A stretch of 58,350 nucleotides of DNA from Bacteroides sp. 43_108 (lineage in GTDB: Bacteria; Bacteroidota; Bacteroidia; Bacteroidales; Bacteroidaceae): contig MNQS01000115.1 of assembly GCA_001915545.1 (NCBI GenBank), positions 1-58,350 on the forward strand, in the 5' to 3' direction. A program made the position numbers and the translations under genes. The notes beneath the pieces were generated by a model. That model made no database searches, was not told where the DNA came from, and saw only the letters and a program-made list of their open reading frames with translations. Below, piece by piece: positions 27,182-35,776 of this stretch (position 1 is its first letter; each line of letters opens with the position of its first letter).

Positions 27182-28384
27182 ATGGCAACGATTAACGTAA
27201 AGATTCATCCGATAATTCCGGATGGAAATGTTGGCACCTTGTTTTATCAGGTAGTTCATGAAGGTACTACCAAAGTCATCGAAACAGATTACAAACTTTA
27301 TTTGCACGAATGGAACTCTGAAACGGAGAAACTTAATGTGCATGACGCGGATGCCGAACGTTTTGCATATTTGGCGGCGTTGGGGAAACGGGTAGAATGC
27401 GACATGAGGCGTTTGAGAGGAATAATCATGTCGCTCGATCTGCGCATTATGCCTTATGCAACGGATGATGTAGTCGTGAATTTTGCCGATTATTGCAGTA
27501 GGCGCTCTTTCGGACTTTTCATGAAAGAGCAGATAGGCAGGCTTGAATCGATGAAGCGTATGCGCACCAGCGAAACATATACTGCTGCGTACAGGAGTTT
27601 CATGCGCTTCATGGACAACAAAGATGTAGCAATCGATGAGTTTGACGAAAAACTTATGGGAGAATATGAGAATTTTCTCAAAATGACTGGAACCGGTCTT
27701 AATACCGTGTCGTTTTATATGAGAATCATGCGGGCGGTTTATAATAGGGCTGTAGATGAAGGAATTACAGATCAACGCTATCCGTTCAAGAAGGTATATA
27801 CGGGTATAGCCCGTACGGTAAAGAGAGCCTTGAGGTTCGATGATATACGACGAATAAAAAATGTGGATCTTTCAAATGAACCGAATTTGGCATTTGCACG
27901 TGATATGTTTATGTTCAGCTTCTATACCCGCGGGATGTCTTTTGTTGATATGTCTTTTCTTAGCAAAAGCAACCTTTCTGGTGGCGTGCTTTCCTACTGT
28001 AGGCGAAAGACCGGGCAGAGGCTTGACATAAAGTGGGAAAAATGTATGCAGGAAATTGTTGAAAGGTATGATGCCTGCGGACCATATATCCTTCCGATAG
28101 TGAGTCCGGACAAGGGCGATGAGCGCTTGCAGTATCGTCAGTGTCAGTGCCGTATAAATGCTTATCTGAAACGTTTGGGACGAATGATGGGATTCTTGCA
28201 TCCGCTGACCATGTATGTGGCCCGCCACTCATGGGCGAGTGTTGCAAAAAGCCGTAATGTTCCGCTGTCGATAATAAGTGAAGGTATGGGGCATGATTCT
28301 GATGCAACAACGCGAATTTATCTCGCATCAATAGAAGCATCAAGAATTGACGAAGCCAACAGCTCGATTCTGAATGCTCTCTGA
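27182..28384 (+). CDS. Tyrosine-type site-specific recombinase
   Basis: DNA integrase/invertase of the Bacteroidota tyrosine recombinase group, 400 aa. The arm-binding N-terminus is about residues 1-90, the SAM-like core-binding domain about 105-205, and the catalytic domain about 215-400. Catalytic residues visible are Arg in MFSFYTRGMSFVDMSFL, Lys in YCRRKTGQRLDIKW, Arg-His in TMYVARHSWASVAK, His in GMGHDSDATTRIYLAS and its Tyr. The first His of the HxxR box is Tyr here (YVAR), a substitution I recall from chromosomal Bacteroidota recombinases. It lies between the thr operon and mraZ. No direct-repeat pair around it marks a mobile element. Confidence 0.9.
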   Translation: MATINVKIHPIIPDGNVGTLFYQVVHEGTTKVIETDYKLYLHEWNSETEKLNVHDADAERFAYLAALGKRVECDMRRLRGIIMSLDLRIMPYATDDVVVNFADYCSRRSFGLFMKEQIGRLESMKRMRTSETYTAAYRSFMRFMDNKDVAIDEFDEKLMGEYENFLKMTGTGLNTVSFYMRIMRAVYNRAVDEGITDQRYPFKKVYTGIARTVKRALRFDDIRRIKNVDLSNEPNLAFARDMFMFSFYTRGMSFVDMSFLSKSNLSGGVLSYCRRKTGQRLDIKWEKCMQEIVERYDACGPYILPIVSPDKGDERLQYRQCQCRINAYLKRLGRMMGFLHPLTMYVARHSWASVAKSRNVPLSIISEGMGHDSDATTRIYLASIEASRIDEANSSILNAL

Positions 28385-28462
28385 TTCATTAAGTGGGTGG
28401 GTGTTTTATATAGATTTTGATATTATGATAATGTGCTGTGACATGTATGGAACTGCAGGGGC

Positions 28463-28732
28463 TTGAGGCTGTCGTTCCGAGCGCTCGAAAAGAAAGTTGT
28501 GGGCGCTCGGAATATTTTTTACGAGCGCTTGTGTGCGTTTACAGTGTTTGTTGTGCTCTTCTTGTTGCTGGTACGTGGAGCTTGTGCAAATTCGTGCTTC
28601 CCGAAGCCGTTTATGTCGTTATTCTTCGGTGGATTCGTCTATTTTTATATTTTGACTTACACTTTAATCTGTCTGATAGAACGTCTTATGCTACAGGCAG
28701 ATAGACTTATGAACATTGTTGTTGAAAAGTAA
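28463..28732 (+). CDS. Possible small membrane protein (uncertain)
   Basis: An 89-codon frame from TTG 28463 contains two hydrophobic stretches (AFTVFVVLFLLLVRGACA and FFGGFVYFYILTYTLICLI) and ends in a charged tail. A second frame overlapping it (GTG 28438 or ATG 28447 to 28704) is also open and partly hydrophobic. Neither has a convincing start site or a family I recognise. I prefer the first because its helices are cleaner, but the region may be non-coding. Confidence 0.3.
   Translation: MRLSFRALEKKVVGARNIFYERLCAFTVFVVLFLLLVRGACANSCFPKPFMSLFFGGFVYFYILTYTLICLIERLMLQADRLMNIVVEK
28475..28512. repeat. Inverted repeat after the recombinase gene
   Basis: TTCCGAGCG (28475-28483) and CGCTCGGAA (28504-28512) are perfect inverted copies 20 bases apart. 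The left arm also belongs to a 10-bp palindrome CGAGCGCTCG (28478-28487). It may be an RNA hairpin or a recombination or binding site. Confidence 0.5.
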
Positions 28733-28745
28733 ATTGAAAATAATT

Positions 28746-28770
28746 GTGGTTTTGTGTGGGGAAATGTGGT
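28746..28770 (+). promoter_or_regulatory. MraZ operator: three boxes with 10-bp period
   Basis: GTGGT (28746-28750), GTGGG (28756-28760) and GTGGT (28766-28770) are separated by exactly 5 bases each. MraZ of E. coli binds GTGGG repeats with 5-base spacers upstream of its own gene. These boxes lie 47-71 bases before the mraZ ATG and just upstream of the -7 box, a position suited to repression. Confidence 0.7.
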
Positions 28771-28778
28771 GGAATATG

Positions 28779-28786
28779 TATCTTTG
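28779..28786 (+). promoter_or_regulatory. Promoter -7 box of the division/cell-wall (dcw) cluster
   Basis: TATCTTTG, an exact TAnnTTTG match, lies 31 bases before the mraZ ATG. TTTG at 28751-28754 is 24 bases upstream, longer than the usual spacing; the -33 region overlaps the MraZ boxes. Confidence 0.6.
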
Positions 28787-28817
28787 AGGCCAAATTATAA
28801 CGACAGAAGGGAAGATT

Positions 28818-29303
28818 ATGCGTTTCATAGGCGATTATCCGGCTAAGGCAGACTCGAAAGGCCGAGTTTTTCTGCCGGCTCAATTCCGTAAGGTTATGGA
28901 GTCGGAGGGAGAAACGCGCTTGATTCTGCGTCCGGACCTCTTCCAACGCTGTCTGGTCCTTTATCCTGAAAGTTTGTGGCTGTCAATGCTGGATACACTT
29001 CGTTCGCGTTTGAACCGCTGGAACAGCCAGCATCAGAGTTTGTTGAGGCGTTTTGTCGCCGAAGCGGAACTGGTAGAGCTTGATGGTAATGGACGTTTTC
29101 TGATTTCAAAGCGTAAACTTTCTTTTGCCGGCATTGAGTCGGAAGTACGTTTCCTTGCCGTAGACGACCATATTGAGGTCTGGGATCGTGCAAGATGCGA
29201 ACAACTTCTTTCCGGAGACGACCTTCTGGGTGCAGATCTGGAACGCGTGATGCAAGGATTGCCGTTTGATGGTCCTGCATTGGAACAAAATACTATTAAT
29301 TAA
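28818..29303 (+). CDS. mraZ: Transcriptional regulator MraZ
   Basis: DNA-binding regulator of the division and cell-wall cluster and of itself. Two AbrB-like MraZ domains occur in tandem. The first has DYPAKADSKGRVFLPAQFRK (about residues 6-25), the second VELDGNGRFLISKRKLSFAG (about 86-105), both with the conserved D-x-x-GR-x-x-(L/I)-P-type core, although the second has no Pro. Length 161 aa is normal. It is the first gene of the cluster, with its binding boxes upstream. Confidence 0.95.
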   Translation: MRFIGDYPAKADSKGRVFLPAQFRKVMESEGETRLILRPDLFQRCLVLYPESLWLSMLDTLRSRLNRWNSQHQSLLRRFVAEAELVELDGNGRFLISKRKLSFAGIESEVRFLAVDDHIEVWDRARCEQLLSGDDLLGADLERVMQGLPFDGPALEQNTIN

Positions 29304-29328
29304 TCATTTTACACAAGGCATTTGGGCT

Positions 29329-30243
29329 ATGGATAGCAATCAGACATATCATGTACCGGTGCTTCTGAAGGAAAGCGTCGATGGACTTAACATCACTCCA
29401 GGAGGTATATACGTGGATGTAACTTATGGCGGTGGAGGCCACAGCCGTGAGATACTGTCCCGCCTAAGGAATGTCGGCGGTCATCTGTACGGCTTTGATC
29501 AGGATGAAGATGCTGAGAAAAATGCGGCGGATGACGATAATTTCACTTTTGTCAGAAGTAATTTCAGATACCTCAAGAACTTCATGAGGTATTATGGTGT
29601 AGAGCAGGTTGACGGTATTCTTGCCGACCTTGGAGTTTCTTCTCATCATTTTGATGATTCAGAACGAGGATTCTCATTCCGTTTCAACGGAAATCTGGAT
29701 ATGCGCATGAACAGGCGTTCTGGGCTTACAGCTGCTGATGTGGTCAACAACTATGATGAAAAGAGGCTTGCCGATGTGTTTTATCTGTACGGCGAACTGT
29801 CGAATTCCAGAAAGCTTGCATCGGCTCTTGTGCGTGAACGTGCATCGCATCCGGTTGTGCTGATTGAAGATTTCATAAGAATCATAAAACCGTTTTTCCC
29901 GAAAGAGCGCGAAAAGAAAGATTTGGCAAAGGTTTTCCAGGCATTGCGGATAGAAGTCAATCATGAAATGGACGCCTTGAAGGAAATGCTGAATGCCGCA
30001 ACATCTATTCTCAAACCCGGAGGACGTCTGGTCGTTATAACATATCATTCTCTTGAAGATAGAATGGTGAAGAATGTGATGAAAAGCGGTAACGTTGAAG
30101 GCAAGATTGTAAAAGACTTCTTCGGTAAAGTTGAATCACCGTTCAGACTGGTAAACAATAAGGTTATAGTGCCTGATGCAGAAGAGCAGGAACGCAATCC
30201 TCGTTCACGAAGTGCAAAATTAAGAATTGCAGAAAGGAGTTGA
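29329..30243 (+). CDS. rsmH: 16S rRNA C1402 N4-methyltransferase
   Basis: Uses S-adenosylmethionine to methylate N4 of C1402 in the ribosomal decoding site. TYHVPVLLKESVDGL is the family opening, VDVTYGGGGHSREIL is the SAM-binding motif, and ILADLGVSSHHFDDSERGFSF and VVITYHSLEDRMVK are the other family motifs. The end (NPRSRSAKLRIAER) is diagnostic. The ATG at 29329 gives 304 aa; an upstream in-frame start at 29266 would overlap mraZ and has no conserved residues. Confidence 0.96.
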   Translation: MDSNQTYHVPVLLKESVDGLNITPGGIYVDVTYGGGGHSREILSRLRNVGGHLYGFDQDEDAEKNAADDDNFTFVRSNFRYLKNFMRYYGVEQVDGILADLGVSSHHFDDSERGFSFRFNGNLDMRMNRRSGLTAADVVNNYDEKRLADVFYLYGELSNSRKLASALVRERASHPVVLIEDFIRIIKPFFPKEREKKDLAKVFQALRIEVNHEMDALKEMLNAATSILKPGGRLVVITYHSLEDRMVKNVMKSGNVEGKIVKDFFGKVESPFRLVNNKVIVPDAEEQERNPRSRSAKLRIAERS

Positions 30244-30244
30244 C

Positions 30245-30769
30245 ATGGAATCTGAAGAGAAAGATGAAAAGATAAACAATATTGACACCAATACGCCGGA
30301 TGGTGCAGTAGGGGGAGATGATGCTCTTATGGCTGGTGATAGCGATGCTGTGGAGTATCAGAAGGATAAGGATGACGCAATGAAAGCCATTCGCCGTTTT
30401 ACGGACGAAGACGAAGAAGATGATATGGGTGAAATCTCCATCAAGACGATTTTCGGTGGCGATATTCTTCAGAGCAAATTTTTCAAGAGGCAGATTCCTT
30501 GGTTCATATTTGTTTTTGCGCTTATGATTTTGTACACGGCAAATAGGTATTCGAGTCAGCAGGATATTATTGAGATTGACAACTTGAGAAATAAGTTGCA
30601 GGACGTCAAGTACAACGCGTTGACAGAATCGAGCGAATTGCTCAATTTGAGCAGACAATCAAATATAGAAAAGTATCTGCAGGCTACGCAGGATAGTACA
30701 CTGGGTGATCCAACTACTCCTCCTTTCTTGATAAAGAATGATGTGGAGGAAGAAAATGAAGAAGAATGA
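30245..30769 (+). CDS. ftsL: FtsL-like division protein
   Basis: Single-pass membrane protein of 174 aa in the position of ftsL between rsmH and ftsI. An acidic N-terminal cytoplasmic part (about 1-80, many Asp/Glu) is followed by one membrane helix (WFIFVFALMILYTANRYS, about 85-103) and a short periplasmic coiled coil (IEIDNLRNKLQDVKYNALTE). In this phylum the gene is usually annotated as FtsL-like. A purine-rich site (GAAAGGAG) precedes the ATG one base after the rsmH stop. FtsL would join FtsQ and FtsW-FtsI in the septal complex. Confidence 0.8.
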   Translation: MESEEKDEKINNIDTNTPDGAVGGDDALMAGDSDAVEYQKDKDDAMKAIRRFTDEDEEDDMGEISIKTIFGGDILQSKFFKRQIPWFIFVFALMILYTANRYSSQQDIIEIDNLRNKLQDVKYNALTESSELLNLSRQSNIEKYLQATQDSTLGDPTTPPFLIKNDVEEENEEE

Positions 30770-30803
30770 CGGCAAAGGATAAGATTGATTAAATGTTCAA
30801 AAT

Positions 30804-32918
30804 ATGAAATTTGACAAAAAATACATATCGGGGCGTTTTACGGTTGTTCTCATAGTCGTGATGATAGTCTGTCTTTGTATATTGGGGCAGACTGTTTACA
30901 CTATGACTGTGAAGAGGGATTTCTGGAACAAACTGTCGGAAGTTTATGTGGCCGACAGCCTTGTTGAAAAGCCGAACAGAGGTAATATTCTCTCTGCCGA
31001 CGGACAGCTTTTGGCCAGCAGCCTGCCTGATTATAAAATATATATGGACTTCGTTGCTGGGGATTCCATCAAAGACTCTATATTGGTTGAGAAGATGGAT
31101 TCAATCTGTGAAGGACTGCATGAGATAATCCCTTCATTTACAGCTTCTGAATTCCGCAAACGTCTGGAACACGGTAGGAAAATCCGCAGCAGATATTATC
31201 CTATATATCCGTGGCGCATAACATACATACAGCTTAATGAGGTCAAGAAGCTTCCGCTCTTTAATATGAAGAACAGAAACATAAGCGGATTGATTATTGA
31301 AGAGCGCAACAACCGCAAAAAACCGTTCGGTTCATTGGCGGCAAGAACTCTTGGTGAGATGTATGGTGCCAAAGATTCTGCAAGATCAGGTCTGGAACTT
31401 GCCTACGATTCCCTTCTGAGAGGTAAGGACGGACGACGTCACAGAAAGAAGGTACGTCAGAAATTTCTTGACATTATGGACCAGGAGCCTCAGGACGGGT
31501 ACGATATTGTCACAACAATTGATGTGAACATGCAGGATATATGCGAAAGTGCTCTTGAAGATGAACTTCGCAAGCTGGAGGCTTCTATGGGTGTAGTTGT
31601 GCTTATGGAAGTAAAGACAGGTGATGTCAAAGCCATAGTCAATCTTCAGAGATATGATGACGGCAATTATTACGAGGCTAGAAACTACGCTTTGGCGTCG
31701 CTCATGGAGCCTGGATCTACTTTCAAGACGGCTTCAATTATGGTGGCTTTGGATGACGGCAAAATTACTATAAATGACCATGTTGATACAGGATGTGGAG
31801 TGTATAATATGCATGGTAGTCTTATGAAAGACCACAACTGGAGCCGAGGCGGATATCAGGTACTTTCTGTTCCGGAGGTGCTCATGTATTCATCCAACAT
31901 CGGTGTCAGCAGGCTTATTGACGAAAATTATCACAACGAACCCGAGAAATTTGTTGACGGTCTTTACCGTATAGGTATTGGTCAGCATCTCGGACTGCCT
32001 TTCGTCGGTATGGCCGATCCTATTATCAGGCGTCCGAACAAGGACAATTGGTCTGCAACAGCATTGCCATGGATGTCGATAGGATATGAGACACAGATTC
32101 CTCCTATTTCAACGGTTACATTCTACAATGCCATAGCCAACAACGGCAAGATGGTCAAGCCTAGGTTGGTAAAGGCTGTACAGAAGGACGGTGAAGTTAT
32201 TGAAGAATTCCCGGTTGAGGTCCTTAAGGAAAAGATATGCAAGGAATCAACCTTGAAGGATATCAGATATATTCTTGAAAAAGTTGTAAGCGAGGGACTG
32301 GGCAAGCGTGCAGGCAATCCTCATTTCAAGGTTTCCGGAAAAACCGGTACTGCACAGGTGTCGCAGGGAAAGGCCGGATATAGGAGCGGACGAAGAGAAT
32401 ATCTCGTGAGTTTCTGCGGATATTATCCTTCAGATGATCCTAAATATACATGTATAGTAGCAATCAGAAAATCAGGTCTTCCTGCTTCCGGAGGAACGAT
32501 GGCCGGATCTGTTTTTGCAAAAATTGCAGAACGAGTATTTGCCAAGCATGTTACAACAGATATCTCAATGGCACGTGATACAAATTCCGTGTTCGTTCCA
32601 GATGTTAAAAACGGTGATATAGTAGCGGCCCGACACGTTCTTGAGGAATTGAATGTGCCGTCAAAAGTTGATATGGATGGCGGAAATATATGGGGGACAG
32701 CCTCTATAGATGGTTCGTCTGTAAATTTCCGTCGTGTCAGTCTTGACGATAAATATATTCCTGACATGAAAGGTATGGGTGCTCGTGATGCTGTGTATGC
32801 ATTGGAGAGCCGTGGCGTAAAGGCCAGAATAGTTGGAGTCGGCAAGGTGAAGGAACAGAGTGTTCCTGCCGGAACAAAAATTTCAACCGGAGAAACCGTT
32901 GTACTCCATCTTCATTGA
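30804..32918 (+). CDS. ftsI: Septal peptidoglycan transpeptidase FtsI (PBP3) with PASTA domains
   Basis: Class B penicillin-binding protein that cross-links septal peptidoglycan. One N-terminal membrane helix (VVLIVVMIVCLCILGQTVY), a dimerisation domain with NRGNILSADGQLLASS, then the transpeptidase domain: catalytic Ser in EPGSTFKTASIM (SxxK), SSN in VLMYSSNIGVSR, and KTG in VSGKTGTAQVSQG. The last ~130 residues have two PASTA-type segments (VFVPDVKNGDIVAARHVL and YIPDMKGMGARDAVYAL), as in SpoVD-like PBPs. 704 aa. Within the dcw operon, 34 bases after ftsL. Confidence 0.95.
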   Translation: MKFDKKYISGRFTVVLIVVMIVCLCILGQTVYTMTVKRDFWNKLSEVYVADSLVEKPNRGNILSADGQLLASSLPDYKIYMDFVAGDSIKDSILVEKMDSICEGLHEIIPSFTASEFRKRLEHGRKIRSRYYPIYPWRITYIQLNEVKKLPLFNMKNRNISGLIIEERNNRKKPFGSLAARTLGEMYGAKDSARSGLELAYDSLLRGKDGRRHRKKVRQKFLDIMDQEPQDGYDIVTTIDVNMQDICESALEDELRKLEASMGVVVLMEVKTGDVKAIVNLQRYDDGNYYEARNYALASLMEPGSTFKTASIMVALDDGKITINDHVDTGCGVYNMHGSLMKDHNWSRGGYQVLSVPEVLMYSSNIGVSRLIDENYHNEPEKFVDGLYRIGIGQHLGLPFVGMADPIIRRPNKDNWSATALPWMSIGYETQIPPISTVTFYNAIANNGKMVKPRLVKAVQKDGEVIEEFPVEVLKEKICKESTLKDIRYILEKVVSEGLGKRAGNPHFKVSGKTGTAQVSQGKAGYRSGRREYLVSFCGYYPSDDPKYTCIVAIRKSGLPASGGTMAGSVFAKIAERVFAKHVTTDISMARDTNSVFVPDVKNGDIVAARHVLEELNVPSKVDMDGGNIWGTASIDGSSVNFRRVSLDDKYIPDMKGMGARDAVYALESRGVKARIVGVGKVKEQSVPAGTKISTGETVVLHLH

Positions 32919-32968
32919 TAGTTTATCATACTTATTAAGATTTGCTAGTTGTTTAAAAGTTTTTCAAT

Positions 32969-34417
32969 ATGAAGCTGAGTGAAATCATAAAGGAAATTGA
33001 GGTCCTTGAAGTCAAGGGCTCCACCTCTGTTGAAATAAATGAAGTTGACATCGACTCGCGTAAAGCAGGAGAGGGGCATTTGTTTGTTGCCGTTGTCGGC
33101 ACTGCCGCCGATGGGCATGACTACATACCTGGGGCTGTCAAGGCAGGAGTCTCAGCTGTCATCTGTGAGCGTTTCCCTGAAACTATGCCCGAGAATGTAA
33201 CGTTTGTTCGTGTTAAGAACAGCGGTGACATTGTCGGACAGGTTGCTTCTTCATTCTACGGCAATCCGTCGTCTAAGCTTAAGCTTGTCGGTGTGACAGG
33301 TACAAACGGAAAGACTACTACTGCAACTGTACTTTATGAAATGTTCCGCAAGTTCGGATACAAGTGCGGATTGCTTTCTACTGTTGTCAATTATGTAGAC
33401 GACAGAGCTATAAAGACAGAGCATACTACTCCTGATCCTATAACTCTCAACAGTCTTTTGGCTGAAATGGTAGATGCAGGATGCGAGTACGCATTTATGG
33501 AAGTAAGTTCTCATTCTATAGTACAGAATCGTATCGGCGGACTTAAGTTTGCCGGAGGTATATTTACAAATATCACCCGAGACCATCTGGACTACCATAA
33601 GACATTTGAGAATTATATAAAGGCAAAAAAGATGTTCTTCGACAACCTGCCTTCTGATGCTTTTGCCATAACAAATGCTGATGACAAGAATGGAATGATC
33701 ATGGTTCAGAACACAAAAGCAACTGTGAAAACTTATTCTGTTGTTCGTCCGGCTGATTTCAGAGCAAAGATCATCGAATGCCATTTCGAAGGAATGTATC
33801 TTGAAATTGACGGCAAGGAAGTTGGTGTGCATTTCATTGGAAAATTCAATGTTTCAAATCTGCTTGCTGTATACGGAACTGCTAGAATGCTTGGTAAGAG
33901 TGCCGAAGAAATTTTGGTGACAATGAGTACACTGCATCCGGTTTCTGGACGTTTTGAAGCTCTGCGTTCGACTTCTGGATATACTGCAATTGTCGATTAT
34001 GCACATACACCTGATGCTCTGGAAAATGTACTGAATGCAATACATGGTGTGCTTGAAGGCAAAGGACATGTTATCACAGTTTGCGGTGCTGGAGGAAACC
34101 GTGACAAAGGAAAGAGACCTCTTATGGCGCAGGAGGCTGTAAAACAAAGTGATAAGGTAATCATTACGAGCGACAACCCTAGATTTGAAGAGCCTCAGGC
34201 TATAATTGATGATATGCTGGCTGGTCTCGACAAGGAGCAGATGAAGAAGGTTGTCTCGATAGTAGACCGTCGCGAGGCGATACGTACCGCTTGCATGATG
34301 GCACAGAAGGATGATGTCATACTTATTGCTGGAAAAGGTCATGAAGACTATCAGGAAGTCAAAGGTGTGAAGCATCATTTTGACGACAAGGAAGTAGTGA
34401 GAGAGTTTATGGATTGA
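32969..34417 (+). CDS. murE: UDP-MurNAc-tripeptide synthetase MurE (meso-diaminopimelate type)
   Basis: Mur ligase that adds the third stem-peptide residue in the cytoplasm. N-terminal UMP-binding domain ([19 protein letters not shown]), ATP-binding loop [47 protein letters not shown], and the C-terminal domain with [22 protein letters not shown] carries the DNPR signature, which in this family selects meso-diaminopimelate rather than lysine. 482 aa. Follows ftsI. Confidence 0.96.
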   Translation: MKLSEIIKEIEVLEVKGSTSVEINEVDIDSRKAGEGHLFVAVVGTAADGHDYIPGAVKAGVSAVICERFPETMPENVTFVRVKNSGDIVGQVASSFYGNPSSKLKLVGVTGTNGKTTTATVLYEMFRKFGYKCGLLSTVVNYVDDRAIKTEHTTPDPITLNSLLAEMVDAGCEYAFMEVSSHSIVQNRIGGLKFAGGIFTNITRDHLDYHKTFENYIKAKKMFFDNLPSDAFAITNADDKNGMIMVQNTKATVKTYSVVRPADFRAKIIECHFEGMYLEIDGKEVGVHFIGKFNVSNLLAVYGTARMLGKSAEEILVTMSTLHPVSGRFEALRSTSGYTAIVDYAHTPDALENVLNAIHGVLEGKGHVITVCGAGGNRDKGKRPLMAQEAVKQSDKVIITSDNPRFEEPQAIIDDMLAGLDKEQMKKVVSIVDRREAIRTACMMAQKDDVILIAGKGHEDYQEVKGVKHHFDDKEVVREFMD

Positions 34418-34444
34418 TAAGACATAAAATTAATATTCTAAAAG

Positions 34445-35713
34445 ATGTTGTACGCATTGTCGCAGTATCTGGAGCAGATACAGTTTCCGGGAGCCCGTAT
34501 GTTTGCCTACGTTTCTTTCAGATCGTTGGCCTCATTGATATTGGCTTTGTTGATATCTTCTATCGCCGGCAAATACTTCATTAATTATATGAAGCGCAAT
34601 CATCATATCGAGTCTGCAAGAGATGAGCAGACAGACCCGTACGGTGTGCTTAAGAAAGGTGTGCCGTCTATGGGAGGTGTGATTATTGTTGCGGCTGTCG
34701 TTATACCTTCACTTCTTTTGGGACGTCTGGACAATATTTATACAATTCTGCTTCTTGTAACCATTCTTTGGTTCGGACTGCTGGGCTTTATTGATGATTT
34801 GATCAAGCTGCGCGGCAACAAGGACGGAATGAAGCCTATTGTAAAGCTTGCAGGGCAGATTGTGCTTGGATGTGTCATCGGTCTTGCTTTGTGGTTGAGT
34901 CCGGATGCTGTGGTAAGAGAGAATGTCGTTCAGAAATATTCAGGTTCGGAAGTTGTTTACCACAAGAGCGAAGCCAGAAAATCGACAGTGACTACTGTTC
35001 CTTTCGTCAAGAACAATAACCTGGATTATTATTCGGCATTCAATTTCATAGAGAACGGAACTGTAAGACGTGCATGCGGATGGGTATTGTTTGTCGTTGT
35101 TACGATATTTGTCATAACTGCCGTATCCAACGGAGCAAATCTAAACGACGGAATGGATGGAATGGCGGCAGGCAACTCGGCAATCATTGGCGTGACGTTA
35201 GGTATTTTCGCCTATGTTTCCGGTCATATAGCCATGGCCAGCTATCTTAATGTGATGTATATACCAGGTAGTGAAGAAGTGATGGTGTTCCTTTGTGGAT
35301 TTGTAGGGGCGCTCATCGGATTCTTGTGGTACAATGCATATCCAGCAAAGATTTTTATGGGAGATACGGGAAGTCTTTCTATCGGCGGTGTTATAGCTGT
35401 TTCTGCTATCATTATCCACAAGGAACTTCTGTTGCCGATACTTTGCGGTGTTTTCCTCATGGAAAGTCTTTCTGTAATACTTCAGATCAGCTATGCACGT
35501 TACGGCAACAAACGCGGTCTGAAGCTCAGAGTTTTCAAGCGTGCACCGTTCCACGACCATTTCAGAGTGCTTCCGTCGCAGCTTCAGCCTAACTTCAAGT
35601 ATCTTATTAAGGTTCCTAGAAGCGGATTGCATGAAAATATGATTACTGTAAGATTCTGGATTGCAACTATACTTCTTGCCGCATTTTGCATTATAACTCT
35701 TAAGATAAGGTGA
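34445..35713 (+). CDS. mraY: Phospho-MurNAc-pentapeptide translocase
   Basis: Inner-membrane enzyme that makes lipid I from UDP-MurNAc-pentapeptide and undecaprenyl phosphate. About ten membrane helices. The active-site loops are seen as GFIDDLIKLR (Asp pair), NGANLNDGMDGMAAGNSA, and FMGDTGSLSIGGVIA. PFHDHFR near the C-terminus is also conserved. A periplasmic/cytoplasmic insert of about 50 residues (around 155-210) is a regular Bacteroidota feature. 422 aa. Follows murE by 27 bases. Confidence 0.96.
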   Translation: MLYALSQYLEQIQFPGARMFAYVSFRSLASLILALLISSIAGKYFINYMKRNHHIESARDEQTDPYGVLKKGVPSMGGVIIVAAVVIPSLLLGRLDNIYTILLLVTILWFGLLGFIDDLIKLRGNKDGMKPIVKLAGQIVLGCVIGLALWLSPDAVVRENVVQKYSGSEVVYHKSEARKSTVTTVPFVKNNNLDYYSAFNFIENGTVRRACGWVLFVVVTIFVITAVSNGANLNDGMDGMAAGNSAIIGVTLGIFAYVSGHIAMASYLNVMYIPGSEEVMVFLCGFVGALIGFLWYNAYPAKIFMGDTGSLSIGGVIAVSAIIIHKELLLPILCGVFLMESLSVILQISYARYGNKRGLKLRVFKRAPFHDHFRVLPSQLQPNFKYLIKVPRSGLHENMITVRFWIATILLAAFCIITLKIR

Positions 35714-35747
35714 TGACGGCATTGCATTTACAGAATATACGTTTTTT

Positions 35748-35755
35748 TAACTTTG
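35748..35755 (+). promoter_or_regulatory. Internal promoter -7 box before murD
   Basis: TAACTTTG matches TAnnTTTG and lies 21 bases before the murD ATG. It would allow murD and later genes to be transcribed apart from the upstream dcw genes. Confidence 0.5.
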
Positions 35756-35776
35756 TATGAAATAAAATCTAACAAT

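Noticed and set aside
27182..28384. The recombinase at 27182 as the integrase of the tRNA-Phe island
   Set aside because: It is 20 kb from the island, not near either attachment repeat, and the island has its own integrase fragment with a different N-terminus.
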